Positions 7,484 through 16,638 of a stretch of 16,706 nt of DNA are shown here, one piece after another (the stretch's first letter is position 1; each line of letters starts with the position of its first letter). Source of the DNA: an uncultured Bacilli bacterium (GTDB taxonomy: Bacteria; Bacillota_I; Bacilli_A; RF39; UBA660). Below the pieces are notes generated by a model. It searched no databases. It was not told the origin of the DNA and saw only the letters and a program-made list of their open reading frames with translations. The stretch is taken from the NCBI GenBank assembly GCA_947630415.1, contig CANRHM010000018.1, forward strand, positions 1-16,706, read 5' to 3'. The position numbers and the translations under genes were made by a program.

Positions 7484-7803
7484 AATACTATCTCATTTTA
7501 ATAGCCATGACGCTTATTGGCTCCATTGCTTCCTTCTTTCTCAAAAAAGGATCCACTTTCAAAAATATAGTGGAATTATTTAAAAATAAGTATGTCTATA
7601 TCGGTGGTATTCTATATGTTACATCCGCTTTACTTAATATTTATGTGTTAAAGTATTTAGATTATTCAGTGGTACTTCCTCTAACTTCGATTACTTATGT
7701 GTGGACCTTATTTATTTCCTATTTCTTTTTAAAAGAAAAAATTAGTTTAAAGAAAATGATAGGAATTCTTCTCATCGTAGGAGGAGCCTTCTTAATTGTT
7801 TAA
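7480..7803 (+). CDS. ArnF-like small four-helix transporter subunit (EamA/SMR superfamily)
   Basis: A 107-residue protein with four membrane helices, starting at GTG 7480 inside the upstream stop codon region. RBS GGAGGTGG (7466-7473) supports this start. LPLTSITYVWTLFISYFFL (66-84) followed by KEKISLKKMIGILLIVGG (85-102) is the conserved C-terminal half of the EamA/SMR fold, and it is related to but clearly different from its neighbour. Two different half-size subunits encoded side by side are the ArnE/ArnF and paired-SMR pattern. The proposed role is flipping the lipid-linked sugar made by the upstream GT2. It is the last gene of the operon, and a terminator starts 12 nt after its stop. Confidence 0.8.
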   Translation: MKYYLILIAMTLIGSIASFFLKKGSTFKNIVELFKNKYVYIGGILYVTSALLNIYVLKYLDYSVVLPLTSITYVWTLFISYFFLKEKISLKKMIGILLIVGGAFLIV

Positions 7804-7815
7804 GGATAAATAGTA

Positions 7816-7859
7816 AAAATAGAATAACTTCATCCTTGCGTGGAGTTTTCTATTTTTTT
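7816..7859 (+). terminator. Terminator of the glycan operon
   Basis: The left arm 7816-7832 (AAAATAGAATAACTTCA) pairs with 7841-7856 (TGGAGTTTTCTATTTT) with one bulged T and one wobble. A seven-T run ends at 7859. It separates the operon from the PMT gene and overlaps the upstream-most possible start (GTG 7840) of that gene. Confidence 0.85.
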
Positions 7860-7860
7860 A

Positions 7861-7869
7861 TGGTATGAT
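7861..7869 (+). promoter_or_regulatory. Extended -10 promoter of the PMT gene
   Basis: TGGTATGAT is an extended -10 element (TGn-TATGAT), placed immediately after the terminator T run. No good -35 is found at 17-18 nt, where the bases belong to the terminator stem. The start would fall near 7876, just at the ribosome binding site, giving a very short leader. Confidence 0.5.
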
Positions 7870-7876
7870 GATGTTA

Positions 7877-7885
7877 AAGAAGGTG
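7877..7885 (+). promoter_or_regulatory. Ribosome binding site that fixes the PMT start
   Basis: AAGAAGGTG sits 5 nt before GTG 7891. It argues for translation from 7891 and against the longer frame from GTG 7840, whose first codons lie inside the terminator stem and the -10 box. Confidence 0.65.
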
Positions 7886-7890
7886 TCGTC

Positions 7891-9627
7891 GTGAAAGAAA
7901 AAATAAAAACCATTTTAAATGAAAAAGGTGCTCACTTAAAAAGAGTTGATTTTTATATACTTCTTGTTTTAATTCTTATATATAGTTTGGTAGCTTTTCA
8001 TCAATTAGGGTCTATGAAAAATCCCAATACCTATTTTACGATGCATTTAGATACTTTAGAAGAAAGTCAAATTAATATTGCTTTGAATGAAGCCGTAAGT
8101 GTTAGTAAAATGCGTTTCTTTATAGGACCTGAAACAGGAGGAGAAGAACAAACGGTAGTCTATAGTTTGTATGGCTCCACCGATAATGAGAATTATCTTT
8201 TTTTAGGTACTATTGTAGAAGAAGACATCCGTGTTTTTGCTTGGCAGGATTTGGATTTGAATCAAAAAATAAAATATCTTCGCATTGAAGGCAATGTAGA
8301 AGGAAGTACTTTAGCAGAAATCATGCTCTATGACCAAAATGGTAATCCTTTAAAGATGGAAGCCTTAGATGATGCAAGTAGGGTAGTTATTGATGAAAGT
8401 GATACCGTTCCCCAAGAAATCAGTTATATGAATAGTACTTATTTTGATGAAATCTATTTTGCAAGAACTGCTTATGAATATGCTAATCATCTTCCGGCTT
8501 ATGAATGGGTGCATCCTCCACTAGGAAAGGTCATTCAAATGATTCCTATTTTATTCTTTGGAATGAATCCGTTTAGTTATCGTTTAATGGGTGTTATCGC
8601 GGGTATTTTATTAATTCCAGTACTCTATACTTTTGCACTTTCCTTATTTAAGAAAAGAAAATATGCGCTTACCGCTAGTTTACTACTGATGATGGATAAT
8701 TTTCTTTTAGCACAGAGTAGAATGGGCACTACTGATACCTTTTTAGTACTATTTATTCTTTTATCCTTCTTATTTATGTATCAGTATATCTCTTTATCCA
8801 AAGAAGATTCCCTCACTAAACGATTACGTAAATTATTCTTTTCAGGACTCTTTATTGGATGCGCGATTACAACAAAGTGGACGGGATTATTTGCAGGCCT
8901 TGCTTTAGCCATTCTATTCTTCACGGATCTTGTTGTTAAGAATTTTGGTAAGGGTAAGAAATGGACGAAAGATACGACGATTATTTTCTTAGCTTGTTTT
9001 GTTTTCTTTATAGGAATTCCTTTACTTATTTATGTAGGCATGTATTTCCTTTTCCCTAACTTCTTATTAGTTGCACCCAATGGTATTCATAGTATTACTG
9101 ACTTAATCGAAGAAAATCAAATGATGTACCAATACCACGCGAACCTTACAGATACCCATCCATTTACTTCTCCTTGGTACAGTTGGCCTCTTCTTTATAA
9201 ACCGGTGTGGTACCATGTCGCTTATTTTGCAAATAACATCAAAGAGACCATTGCGGGAATTGGTAATCCATTGATTTGGTGGAGTGGAGCACTTTCACTT
9301 ATCTTTACTTTAATTGCTTTCTTCAAGACTAGAAAAAAAGAGTATGGCGTCATTATAATCGCTTTCTTATGTATGTGGCTTCCTTATCTTTTTATTGGAA
9401 GAGTGATGTTCTTGTATCACTTTTTCCCCAATCTTCCATTCTTGATTCTATCTCTTGTGGGATTAATTAAATATAGCAATGAAAAGTTTCATTTTACCAA
9501 AGGAATTGGTCTTTATCTCATTCTTTGCTTTATCGTCTTCCTTTTGTTTTATCCTGTGTCTACCGGTATGAAAGTATCTGCCAACTATGTCGATTTTATA
9601 CGCTTTCTTCCATCTTGGTATTTTTAG
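7891..9627 (+). CDS. PMT-family (GT39) glycosyltransferase with a discoidin-like insert
   Basis: A 578-residue membrane enzyme from GTG 7891. It should transfer a sugar, classically mannose, from polyprenyl phosphate to Ser/Thr of secreted proteins or to other external acceptors. PMT signatures: catalytic FDEIYF (185-190), YEWVHPPLGK (204-213), NPFSYRLMGVIAGILLIP (226-243), SRMGTTDTF (276-284) and TTKWTGLFAG in a later helix. About ten or more membrane helices are visible. Unusually, between helix 1 (about 20-38) and the catalytic loop there is a soluble domain at about 45-158. It has the pattern of an F5/8-type-C/discoidin beta sandwich (VSKMRFF...YSLYGSTDNENYLFLG...KIKYLRIEG...LAEIMLYD), a fold that usually binds sugars. 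It is transcribed apart from the upstream operon but probably serves the same pathway. Confidence 0.88.
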   Translation: MKEKIKTILNEKGAHLKRVDFYILLVLILIYSLVAFHQLGSMKNPNTYFTMHLDTLEESQINIALNEAVSVSKMRFFIGPETGGEEQTVVYSLYGSTDNENYLFLGTIVEEDIRVFAWQDLDLNQKIKYLRIEGNVEGSTLAEIMLYDQNGNPLKMEALDDASRVVIDESDTVPQEISYMNSTYFDEIYFARTAYEYANHLPAYEWVHPPLGKVIQMIPILFFGMNPFSYRLMGVIAGILLIPVLYTFALSLFKKRKYALTASLLLMMDNFLLAQSRMGTTDTFLVLFILLSFLFMYQYISLSKEDSLTKRLRKLFFSGLFIGCAITTKWTGLFAGLALAILFFTDLVVKNFGKGKKWTKDTTIIFLACFVFFIGIPLLIYVGMYFLFPNFLLVAPNGIHSITDLIEENQMMYQYHANLTDTHPFTSPWYSWPLLYKPVWYHVAYFANNIKETIAGIGNPLIWWSGALSLIFTLIAFFKTRKKEYGVIIIAFLCMWLPYLFIGRVMFLYHFFPNLPFLILSLVGLIKYSNEKFHFTKGIGLYLILCFIVFLLFYPVSTGMKVSANYVDFIRFLPSWYF

Positions 9628-9649
9628 CCTGAAGAATTTAAAAAAAAAT

Positions 9650-9683
9650 AAAAGAATACTCTTTCCTTTTGTATTCTTTTTTT
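9650..9683 (+). terminator. Terminator of the PMT gene
   Basis: A perfect 10-bp stem, AAAAGAATAC (9650-9659) with GTATTCTTTT (9671-9680), around an 11-nt pyrimidine-rich loop, with T run to 9683. The next promoter begins within it. Confidence 0.9.
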
Positions 9684-9691
9684 GTTATACT
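9662..9691 (+). promoter_or_regulatory. Promoter of pfkB-like kinase and Smr gene
   Basis: TATACT (9686-9691) is a good -10. The best -35 is a weak TTTCCT (9662-9667) at 18 nt, inside the terminator loop, so the two signals are fused. RBS AAGGGGAT precedes ATG 9713. Confidence 0.5.
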
Positions 9692-9712
9692 ATATTGTAA
9701 GGGGATGACTGA

Positions 9713-10618
9713 ATGAAGCAAGTCTTATGCATTGGGCATTCGGCTTATGACATCACTATGCAAGTAGAAGAATATCCCAAAGAGAACAGTAAGGTTCGAA
9801 TTGGAAAGACCATCTCTTGTGCAGGGGGTGCCGCGACGAATGCCGGAATTCTTTTATCCAAGTGGGGCTACGATACTTATCTAGCGAGTGTTGTAGGAAA
9901 CGATGATTACGCTAAGGCGATCGAAAAGGAATTAAGCGCCTTAGGGATCCACTTAGATTACTTTCAAATAAGTAATACTTTCGATACGACGGTGAGTTAT
10001 ATTTTAGCGAGTCGTAAAAACGGAAGTAGAACGATTGTTGTCAGTCGAACCAAACAGACAGAAATGGAAGATGTAGTGTTCGAAATAACACCGGATGCGA
10101 TTCTCTTAGATGGAGAAGAGTTAAACCTATCTTTGAAGGCACTAGAAATGTTTCCTAACAGCTTATCGATTCTAGATGCTGGAAGTCTAAAACCCAATAT
10201 GCTTCTTTTGGCTAGTAAAGTAGACTATTGTATTACGTCAAAAGATTTCTTGATGGAATATTGCAAAATTTCGGAACCGCTCGATCAAACAAAATTAGTT
10301 GAGGGTTATGAGAAAATGAAAAAAGATTTTGGCACGTCTATTATTGTGACCTTAGGTGAAGAGGGAAGTTTTACAAAAGATGAACAGGGATACCACTTAG
10401 TTCCAAGTATCAAAGTGGATGCCATCGATACTACAGGATGTGGAGACCTCTACCATGGAGCCTTCCTTTACTTTATGAAAGAAGGATATCCTCTTTTAGA
10501 GTCGATGCGATATGCGAACATTACAGGAGCCCTTGCTGCAAGAGGATTAGGAAGAATCAACTCCGTTCCATCGTTACAAGAAGTTTTAGAAAAGAGTAAA
10601 GAAGATGCTTCTTTATGA
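9713..10618 (+). CDS. PfkB/ribokinase-family sugar kinase
   Basis: A 301-residue cytoplasmic kinase. N-terminal GGAATNAG (38-45) is the PfkB substrate-side signature, and SVVGNDDYAKAIEKEL (59-74) matches the family. IVTLGEEGSF (211-220) and DTTGCGDLYHGAF (239-251) form the ATP site, with GCGD as the anion hole and D245 as the catalytic base; Cys replaces the more common Ala of GAGD, a known variant. Length fits the 300-residue norm. The phosphorylated sugar (ribose-, fructose- or nucleoside-like) cannot be told from sequence. It overlaps the downstream Smr gene by 14 bases and shares its transcript. Nothing visible ties it to the surrounding glycan genes, apart from possible sugar supply. Confidence 0.92.
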   Translation: MKQVLCIGHSAYDITMQVEEYPKENSKVRIGKTISCAGGAATNAGILLSKWGYDTYLASVVGNDDYAKAIEKELSALGIHLDYFQISNTFDTTVSYILASRKNGSRTIVVSRTKQTEMEDVVFEITPDAILLDGEELNLSLKALEMFPNSLSILDAGSLKPNMLLLASKVDYCITSKDFLMEYCKISEPLDQTKLVEGYEKMKKDFGTSIIVTLGEEGSFTKDEQGYHLVPSIKVDAIDTTGCGDLYHGAFLYFMKEGYPLLESMRYANITGALAARGLGRINSVPSLQEVLEKSKEDASL

Positions 10619-10868
10619 GCATGCACCTACCTTAGATCTTCATGGAGAAGACAGAATCAATGCTAGAATTAAAACAAAAGAATTTCTAAATGATCAAGCA
10701 AAACTTAAAAATGAACGTTTGGTGATTGTTCATGGAAAAGGATTAGGAATTCTAAAACACGAAGTACACGATGTTTTAGCTCACGATAAACGTGTCGAAC
10801 GATTTGAAATTGACATGTTTAACGAAGGCAGTACGTTAGTACAGTTAAAAAAAGTAGAAAAATATTGA
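10605..10868 (+). CDS. Stand-alone Smr-domain protein
   Basis: An 87-residue protein made almost entirely of one Smr domain, the fold also found at the C-terminus of MutS2. LDLHGED (10-16) and VIVHGKGLGIL (40-50) are its two hallmark motifs. The domain is known for nucleic-acid binding and, in several relatives, endonuclease or RNA-cleaving activity. Stand-alone bacterial members include some with roles in mRNA or stalled-ribosome processing. The start ATG 10605 lies inside the kinase gene, and an in-frame ATG does not occur later before the LDLHG motif, so this start is needed. Its stop codon TGA (10866-10868) overlaps the -35 box of the next promoter. Its cellular role here is not predictable from the neighbours. 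Confidence 0.88.
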   Translation: MLLYEHAPTLDLHGEDRINARIKTKEFLNDQAKLKNERLVIVHGKGLGILKHEVHDVLAHDKRVERFEIDMFNEGSTLVQLKKVEKY

Positions 10869-10893
10869 CAGACCATGCACATTATGCTATAAT
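10865..10893 (+). promoter_or_regulatory. Fully consensus promoter of the surface-protein operon
   Basis: TTGACA (10865-10870), a spacer of exactly 17 nt, and TATAAT (10888-10893) with an upstream TG (10885-10886), so both boxes are perfect and the -10 is extended. It is the strongest-looking promoter in the window. The -35 covers the Smr stop codon. There is no terminator before it, so some read-through from the kinase-Smr transcript is likely. RBS GAGGGGGAGA precedes ATG 10926. Confidence 0.9.
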
Positions 10894-10925
10894 ATCGGTC
10901 GTAATGTGATGAGGGGGAGAAAATT

Positions 10926-12473
10926 ATGTATTCAGAAGATTACGAAGAGAAGTCAAAGAAAAAGGAATTTCCATTAAGAGATTTCTTACTCAAACTAATT
11001 TTAATTATCATCTTTGTGTTACTTTTAATATGGCTAGTACCTTGGCCTAACAACAATGTCTTAAAAGATCGTATTTTTAATGACAACATTCAAGAAATGA
11101 AGAATGCATCTTTATTGTACTTTACAAAAGATCGTCTTCCAGAAAACGTAGGGGATAAGAAAACCGTTACGTTACGTGAAATGTTGGATCTAAAATTACT
11201 ATTACCATTTACGGATAAGAATGGTAAATCATGTGATTTAGATAATTCTTATGTTACGATTGAAAAACTAGAAGACGAATATCTATTAAAGGTATATTTG
11301 AAGTGTGAAGGAGAAGAAAACTACATTTTAGTACATGTAGGATGTTATGCTTACTGTACAACCGATGTATGTGAAAAGAAAGAAGATAAAACAGTAGGTT
11401 CTAGTAAACCAGTTAGTTCATCTTCACCTAAACCTACTAAGACACCTACACCTACAAATACGCCAACAGCAACTTCATCTAAACCTTACTGTACTTTAGC
11501 AGTAACAAGTGGTACACAAAATAAAGATGGAAGTTATGTTGGTGATGTAACGATTGGTTGGGCTTCTAAAGGTTCTACTAATGGAGCTACAGTCAATGGC
11601 TTTGGTTTAGGTTCATCAAGAAACTATCAAAGTGCTAAAACATTCGTTGTAACAAGTGATGGAACAACAACAGTTTATGGTTATGTTCGTGATACGAATG
11701 GAAAAACAGCTTCATGTAGTATTACAGTAACTAAGAAAACAGAAGAAGTAAAACCACAAGAAGTCTATGAGTATCAATATAAAAAGAATGTTGGAAGACA
11801 ATATTCTGCTTGGACAGCATGGAGTCCTGATACGATTTATGTAGATGCCGATCATATTCCATTTGGAAATTATGAATTAGCACAAATTCAAGATTTAGGT
11901 ACACGTCAAGTGCTTGTTGGTTATAAAAATTATAAGATTACTTACTATAAAACCAAAATTGTATCTGCTGGTAGCTATGAAAAAGTAATGTGTACAGGTT
12001 ACAAATACGAAACTGTTGACAACACAACTTATGCCGTTACTTCTGATTGGCAAAGAACAAATGAAGTATACTCTGGTACGGCTGCTCCAAAAGATACAGT
12101 TAATGCACAATGGAGATTTGAGTCCGTTGATCAATCCACTTGTCAACCAACTTGTACAGATCACACCGTTATGAAGTGGCGTAAGTATGTAAGAACAACA
12201 ACAACCGTTCCACAAGGAAGCACGGGCGAAGGTGTGTTAACATGTTCACAAGTATCAAAGACAACGGTTCCATTATATGGATTAAAAGATACCACTGAAA
12301 CCGTAAACGCTAAAGTAGATGTATATGCTAATGTTAAATACTATCGTTATCGTGAAAGAACCGTTTTAAGTGAAGCTTATACGGATTATAAATGGTCTTC
12401 ATCTGATAAAGATACTGCTTTAACATCACAAGGATATACTTATACAGGTGTAAAAAGAGTAAAGGAGCAATAG
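10926..12473 (+). CDS. Membrane-anchored surface protein of unknown family
   Basis: A 515-residue protein. A short charged cytoplasmic tail (1-18) is followed by one membrane helix (19-39), which is not followed by a clear cleavage site, so the rest is probably external and anchored. Region 45-150 is a cysteine-containing globular domain (C103, C127, C140, C144, C149) with the segment LPENVGDKKTVTLREML (71-87). A Ser/Thr/Pro-rich linker lies at 158-187, a typical site of O-glycosylation and wall spanning. A beta-rich, Ig-like domain at 188-270 has C189 and C264 placed for a disulphide. The C-terminal 240 residues are rich in Tyr, Thr, Trp and beta strands, with repeated K-Y-x-Y-R/K-x-R/K-T phrases (for example 418-425 and 471-480). 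There is no LPXTG motif. It is co-transcribed with the next gene, only 4 nt downstream. I do not recognise a named family. Confidence 0.8.
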   Translation: MYSEDYEEKSKKKEFPLRDFLLKLILIIIFVLLLIWLVPWPNNNVLKDRIFNDNIQEMKNASLLYFTKDRLPENVGDKKTVTLREMLDLKLLLPFTDKNGKSCDLDNSYVTIEKLEDEYLLKVYLKCEGEENYILVHVGCYAYCTTDVCEKKEDKTVGSSKPVSSSSPKPTKTPTPTNTPTATSSKPYCTLAVTSGTQNKDGSYVGDVTIGWASKGSTNGATVNGFGLGSSRNYQSAKTFVVTSDGTTTVYGYVRDTNGKTASCSITVTKKTEEVKPQEVYEYQYKKNVGRQYSAWTAWSPDTIYVDADHIPFGNYELAQIQDLGTRQVLVGYKNYKITYYKTKIVSAGSYEKVMCTGYKYETVDNTTYAVTSDWQRTNEVYSGTAAPKDTVNAQWRFESVDQSTCQPTCTDHTVMKWRKYVRTTTTVPQGSTGEGVLTCSQVSKTTVPLYGLKDTTETVNAKVDVYANVKYYRYRERTVLSEAYTDYKWSSSDKDTALTSQGYTYTGVKRVKEQ

Positions 12474-12477
12474 AATT

Positions 12478-14682
<2,205 letters not shown>

Positions 14683-14686
14683 TTAG

Positions 14687-14712
14687 AAAAGAACGATTAT
14701 TCGTTCTTTTTT
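14687..14712 (+). terminator. Terminator of the surface-protein operon
   Basis: A perfect 10-bp stem, AAAAGAACGA (14687-14696) with TCGTTCTTTT (14701-14710), with loop TTAT and a T run to 14712. It begins 4 nt after the stop codon. Confidence 0.92.
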
Positions 14713-14765
14713 CATCTTCTTTACATAAAATATAAGAGAAGATTTAGAAAATAAAGATAAAAGAT

Positions 14766-14794
14766 TTGACTTTTTTTAGAAAATGTGCTATAAT
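14766..14794 (+). promoter_or_regulatory. Promoter of the 139-aa protein gene
   Basis: TTGACT (14766-14771), a 17-nt spacer, and TATAAT (14789-14794) with TG at 14786-14787. The expected start is near 14801. Confidence 0.85.
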
Positions 14795-14800
14795 TTAGAC

Positions 14801-14823
14801 ACTTGATGGATAGAGAGTCAAGT
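14801..14823 (+). promoter_or_regulatory. Hairpin at the predicted mRNA 5' end
   Basis: ACTTGA (14801-14806) pairs with TCAAGT (14818-14823) around an 11-nt purine-rich loop (TGGATAGAGAG). It starts at the predicted first transcribed base and lies just upstream of the G-rich ribosome binding region (14828-14840). It could stabilise the transcript or affect initiation, but the stem is only 6 bp. Confidence 0.35.
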
Positions 14824-14849
14824 TTTAGGGGAGAAGGGGTTGAATAACC

Positions 14850-15269
14850 ATGAAACAATCTTATATATTTGAATATTTAAATGAGAATGAATTTCGTAAA
14901 AAAGAACGTTCTGTTCGTAAATACAACATGTTAGCATATAAAAAGTTAACCTTTGAATATTATCCTGAAATGCGTAATGGAAACTTCTTAGGAAAACTTG
15001 TTTCGGTATCGAAAAAAGATAAGACTAAATCATATGAATTGAAACTTCCTACCGATGAGTTATTTGCTAAAGTACATGGTGAAATTATTCTTCACTATAC
15101 GGTTTACGAAGATAAAAAGATTATTCTTCTTACCAATATTACTCCAGATGGTATCTTAGATGAAGGACATCGTGCTGAATTAAGTACCTACAAAGGAGTT
15201 ATGATTTCGAAGAGTAATCCTGAAAAAGATATGTTTAAAATCAATCTATTAAATATGTTACAAAAATAG
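14850..15269 (+). CDS. Small basic protein of unknown function
   Basis: A 139-residue soluble protein, rich in Lys, Tyr and Phe, with no signal peptide, membrane helix or motif that I recognise. It has its own strong promoter and terminator and a purine-rich RBS (AGAAGGGG) before ATG 14850. The pattern of strands (LAYKKLTFEYYPEM, ILHYTVYEDKKIILLTNI) suggests a compact alpha/beta or beta-barrel domain, possibly nucleic-acid binding given the basic charge, but that is only a guess. It lies between the surface-protein operon and an orphan ATPase, on separate transcripts. Confidence 0.75.
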   Translation: MKQSYIFEYLNENEFRKKERSVRKYNMLAYKKLTFEYYPEMRNGNFLGKLVSVSKKDKTKSYELKLPTDELFAKVHGEIILHYTVYEDKKIILLTNITPDGILDEGHRAELSTYKGVMISKSNPEKDMFKINLLNMLQK

Positions 15270-15290
15270 TCCTTTGAAGGACTTTTTTTT
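15268..15290 (+). terminator. Terminator overlapping the stop codon of the 139-aa gene
   Basis: AGTCCT (15268-15273) pairs with AGGACT (15278-15283) around TTGA, followed by T run 15283-15290. The left arm contains the last two bases of the TAG stop codon. Confidence 0.85.
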
Positions 15291-15291
15291 C

Positions 15292-15319
15292 TTGCTCGTT
15301 TATCATCCTGTGGTATAAT
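15292..15319 (+). promoter_or_regulatory. Extended -10 promoter of the orphan AAA ATPase
   Basis: TTGCTC (15292-15297), a 16-nt spacer, then TGG-TATAAT (15311-15319), a perfect extended -10. It starts 2 bases after the preceding T run. RBS AGGAGG (15326-15331) stands 9 nt before ATG 15341. Confidence 0.75.
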
Positions 15320-15340
15320 GATTCTAGGAGGATTTGGGAA

Positions 15341-16348
15341 ATGTATAGTATTTATTTATCATCAGACGAATTATTAAAAAGTAAGTCTTTAGTCGAAAAA
15401 CCAGTAAGCAATTTGATTAAGGAAATAGATAATGGTAATAGAAAAGGATGGGTATTAGCATCCGGTAGAGGAACAGGTAAAACAACCGTACTGAAATATA
15501 TGGAGAAACAAAAAGTCCATACAAAGACTCCACTTGTTTATATGTATTTTGATCCTGTTTCGGTGTTTTCAAGAGAACCTAATGAACAGTATAGTGATGC
15601 CTTATTTAAACACGATTTAGAATTATTAATGTCTTTTAAACTATTACACTTTATAGAACAATATTATCCTACAGTTTATCAAAAAGAATTTAAGAATACA
15701 GCATTACGTGTTCAAACACTAGAACAAGAGTTGGTTGATAATATCCGTAATGCTTTGTATCAAAAAATGCATTTAAGTTATTATTTATCGCAAGGAGAAA
15801 TCACTTCTGAAATGATTGGTCGCATGAAAAAAACTTTAAATCTTTCTTCTTTGGATTTAGCAATTGATCGTTTTGATTGGATCAATGAAGAAAGTACCTA
15901 TTCGCAAGGATTATTAAGAGCCTATTTTGCTTTATTCGACCGGGTGGTTATTACTTCCGATGATGAGACGTTAAAAGAAGAAAAAAGACAAAATGAATTA
16001 TTAGATAAAGGATATGAAACAGTTACCTCTCTTTATGGAACGGATAGAGAAGTGGTTCATTTCATTTTATCTAGACGAATCCAGCAATATAATCAACATA
16101 AAGAAAAACATGAACTCTATTTTGATGAAAGTCTTTTAACGGATTTAATCGATGATACCCTTATTCAAAGAACCAATGGAAACCTTACCCTTATGTTATA
16201 TTCTTTACAAGAAGTATTTAATTTGTGGCATTGGCATCAAGGAAAGGGAAGCGTAGAGGAAATGTTTGATAAAGCTTTAACTGAAAAACTCGAAGTTGAA
16301 AAACAATTGAAAAAAACGTATCGTAACCCTTTTAGTTTAAACTTATAA
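15341..16348 (+). CDS. Orphan P-loop (AAA/ORC-like) ATPase
   Basis: A 335-residue soluble protein. Walker A is GRGTGKTT (42-49), after the strand GWVLAS. LDLAIDRFD (171-179) is a plausible Walker B strand, and RVVITSDDE (201-209) is a plausible sensor-1 strand. A long helical insert (about 85-165) separates Walker A and B, more than in compact AAA domains. RRIQQY (245-250) and RTNGNLTLMLYSLQEVF (277-293) resemble the helical lid of ORC/STAND-like ATPases, where the Arg may contact nucleotide. I see no DNA-binding, nuclease or membrane domain. The family name is uncertain and the role unknown. It is monocistronic and ends at a terminator shared with the convergent tRNA genes. Confidence 0.75.
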   Translation: MYSIYLSSDELLKSKSLVEKPVSNLIKEIDNGNRKGWVLASGRGTGKTTVLKYMEKQKVHTKTPLVYMYFDPVSVFSREPNEQYSDALFKHDLELLMSFKLLHFIEQYYPTVYQKEFKNTALRVQTLEQELVDNIRNALYQKMHLSYYLSQGEITSEMIGRMKKTLNLSSLDLAIDRFDWINEESTYSQGLLRAYFALFDRVVITSDDETLKEEKRQNELLDKGYETVTSLYGTDREVVHFILSRRIQQYNQHKEKHELYFDESLLTDLIDDTLIQRTNGNLTLMLYSLQEVFNLWHWHQGKGSVEEMFDKALTEKLEVEKQLKKTYRNPFSLNL

Positions 16349-16361
16349 ATTTAGACAAAAG

Positions 16362-16394
16362 AAAAACTTGATTAGAAACAATCAAGCTTTTTTT
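16362..16394. terminator. Bidirectional terminator between the ATPase and the tRNAs
   Basis: CTTGATT (16367-16373) pairs with AATCAAG (16380-16386) around AGAAAC. A runs on the left and T runs on the right provide a tail in both directions, which fits convergent transcription. Confidence 0.85.
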
Positions 16395-16399
16395 CATTT

Positions 16400-16483
16400 T
16401 GGTGCGGGTAACAGGAGTTGAACCTGCATGCCATAGGCGCTAGATCCTAAGTCTAGTGCGTCTGCCAATTCCGCCATACCCGC
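16400..16483 (-). tRNA. tRNA-Leu (anticodon UAG)
   Basis: Read on the minus strand, the acceptor stem GCGGGTA pairs with TACCCGC, the discriminator is A and CCA is encoded (16400-16402). The anticodon stem CTAGA/TCTAG carries the loop CTTAGGA, giving anticodon TAG. A long class-II variable arm (about CGCCTATGGCATG) and the T arm with GGTTCAA confirm leucine. The gene is 84 nt including CCA, and it follows the other tRNA by 6 nt on one transcript. Confidence 0.95.
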
Positions 16484-16489
16484 ATCTTG

Positions 16490-16566
16490 TGGTGGACCCT
16501 ATAGGACTCGAACCTATGACCGCTCGGTTATGAGCCGAATGCTCTAACCAACTGAGCTAAGGGTCC
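16490..16566 (-). tRNA. tRNA with CAU anticodon, probably tRNA-Ile2 (lysidine type)
   Basis: On the minus strand the acceptor stem GGACCCT pairs with AGGGTCC, the discriminator is A and CCA is encoded (16490-16492). The anticodon stem CGGCT loop CTCATAA gives CAT. The D arm AGCTCAGTTGGTTAGAGC and the T arm are standard, 77 nt in all. CAU can mean elongator Met or Ile2 (read as AUA after TilS converts C34 to lysidine). GGACC at the start and GGCTCATAACC in the anticodon arm match Gram-positive and mollicute Ile2 genes as I remember them better than Met genes. Initiator Met is excluded because the acceptor stem has its first pair formed. Confidence 0.92.
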
Positions 16567-16577
16567 ATTGCCTTTTA

Positions 16578-16606
16578 ATAATAACATATTCTCAATCCTT
16601 TTTCAA
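16578..16606 (-). promoter_or_regulatory. Promoter of the two tRNA genes
   Basis: On the minus strand: TTGAAA (16606-16601), a 17-nt spacer, then TATTAT (16583-16578) preceded by TGT (extended -10). The first tRNA begins 11 nt beyond. Confidence 0.75.
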
Positions 16607-16638
16607 TATTTTTTGGCAAAATTTAATAATTTATGTGA

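Noticed and set aside
7840..7890. Longer PMT protein starting at GTG 7840
   Set aside because: Its first codons lie in the stem and T run of a strong terminator and in the -10 box, and it has no ribosome binding site. GTG 7891 has AAGAAGGTG at 5 nt.
11798..11830. Thrombospondin type-1 repeat suggested by YSAWTAWS in the surface protein
   Set aside because: Only the W-x-x-W phrase is present; the conserved Cys pattern and Arg layers of a TSP1 domain are missing.
11895..12215. Antisense reading frame of 106 codons within the surface protein gene
   Set aside because: It has no RBS or promoter, has a Cys/Ile/Ser-rich composition typical of a shadow, and lies opposite a well-supported gene.
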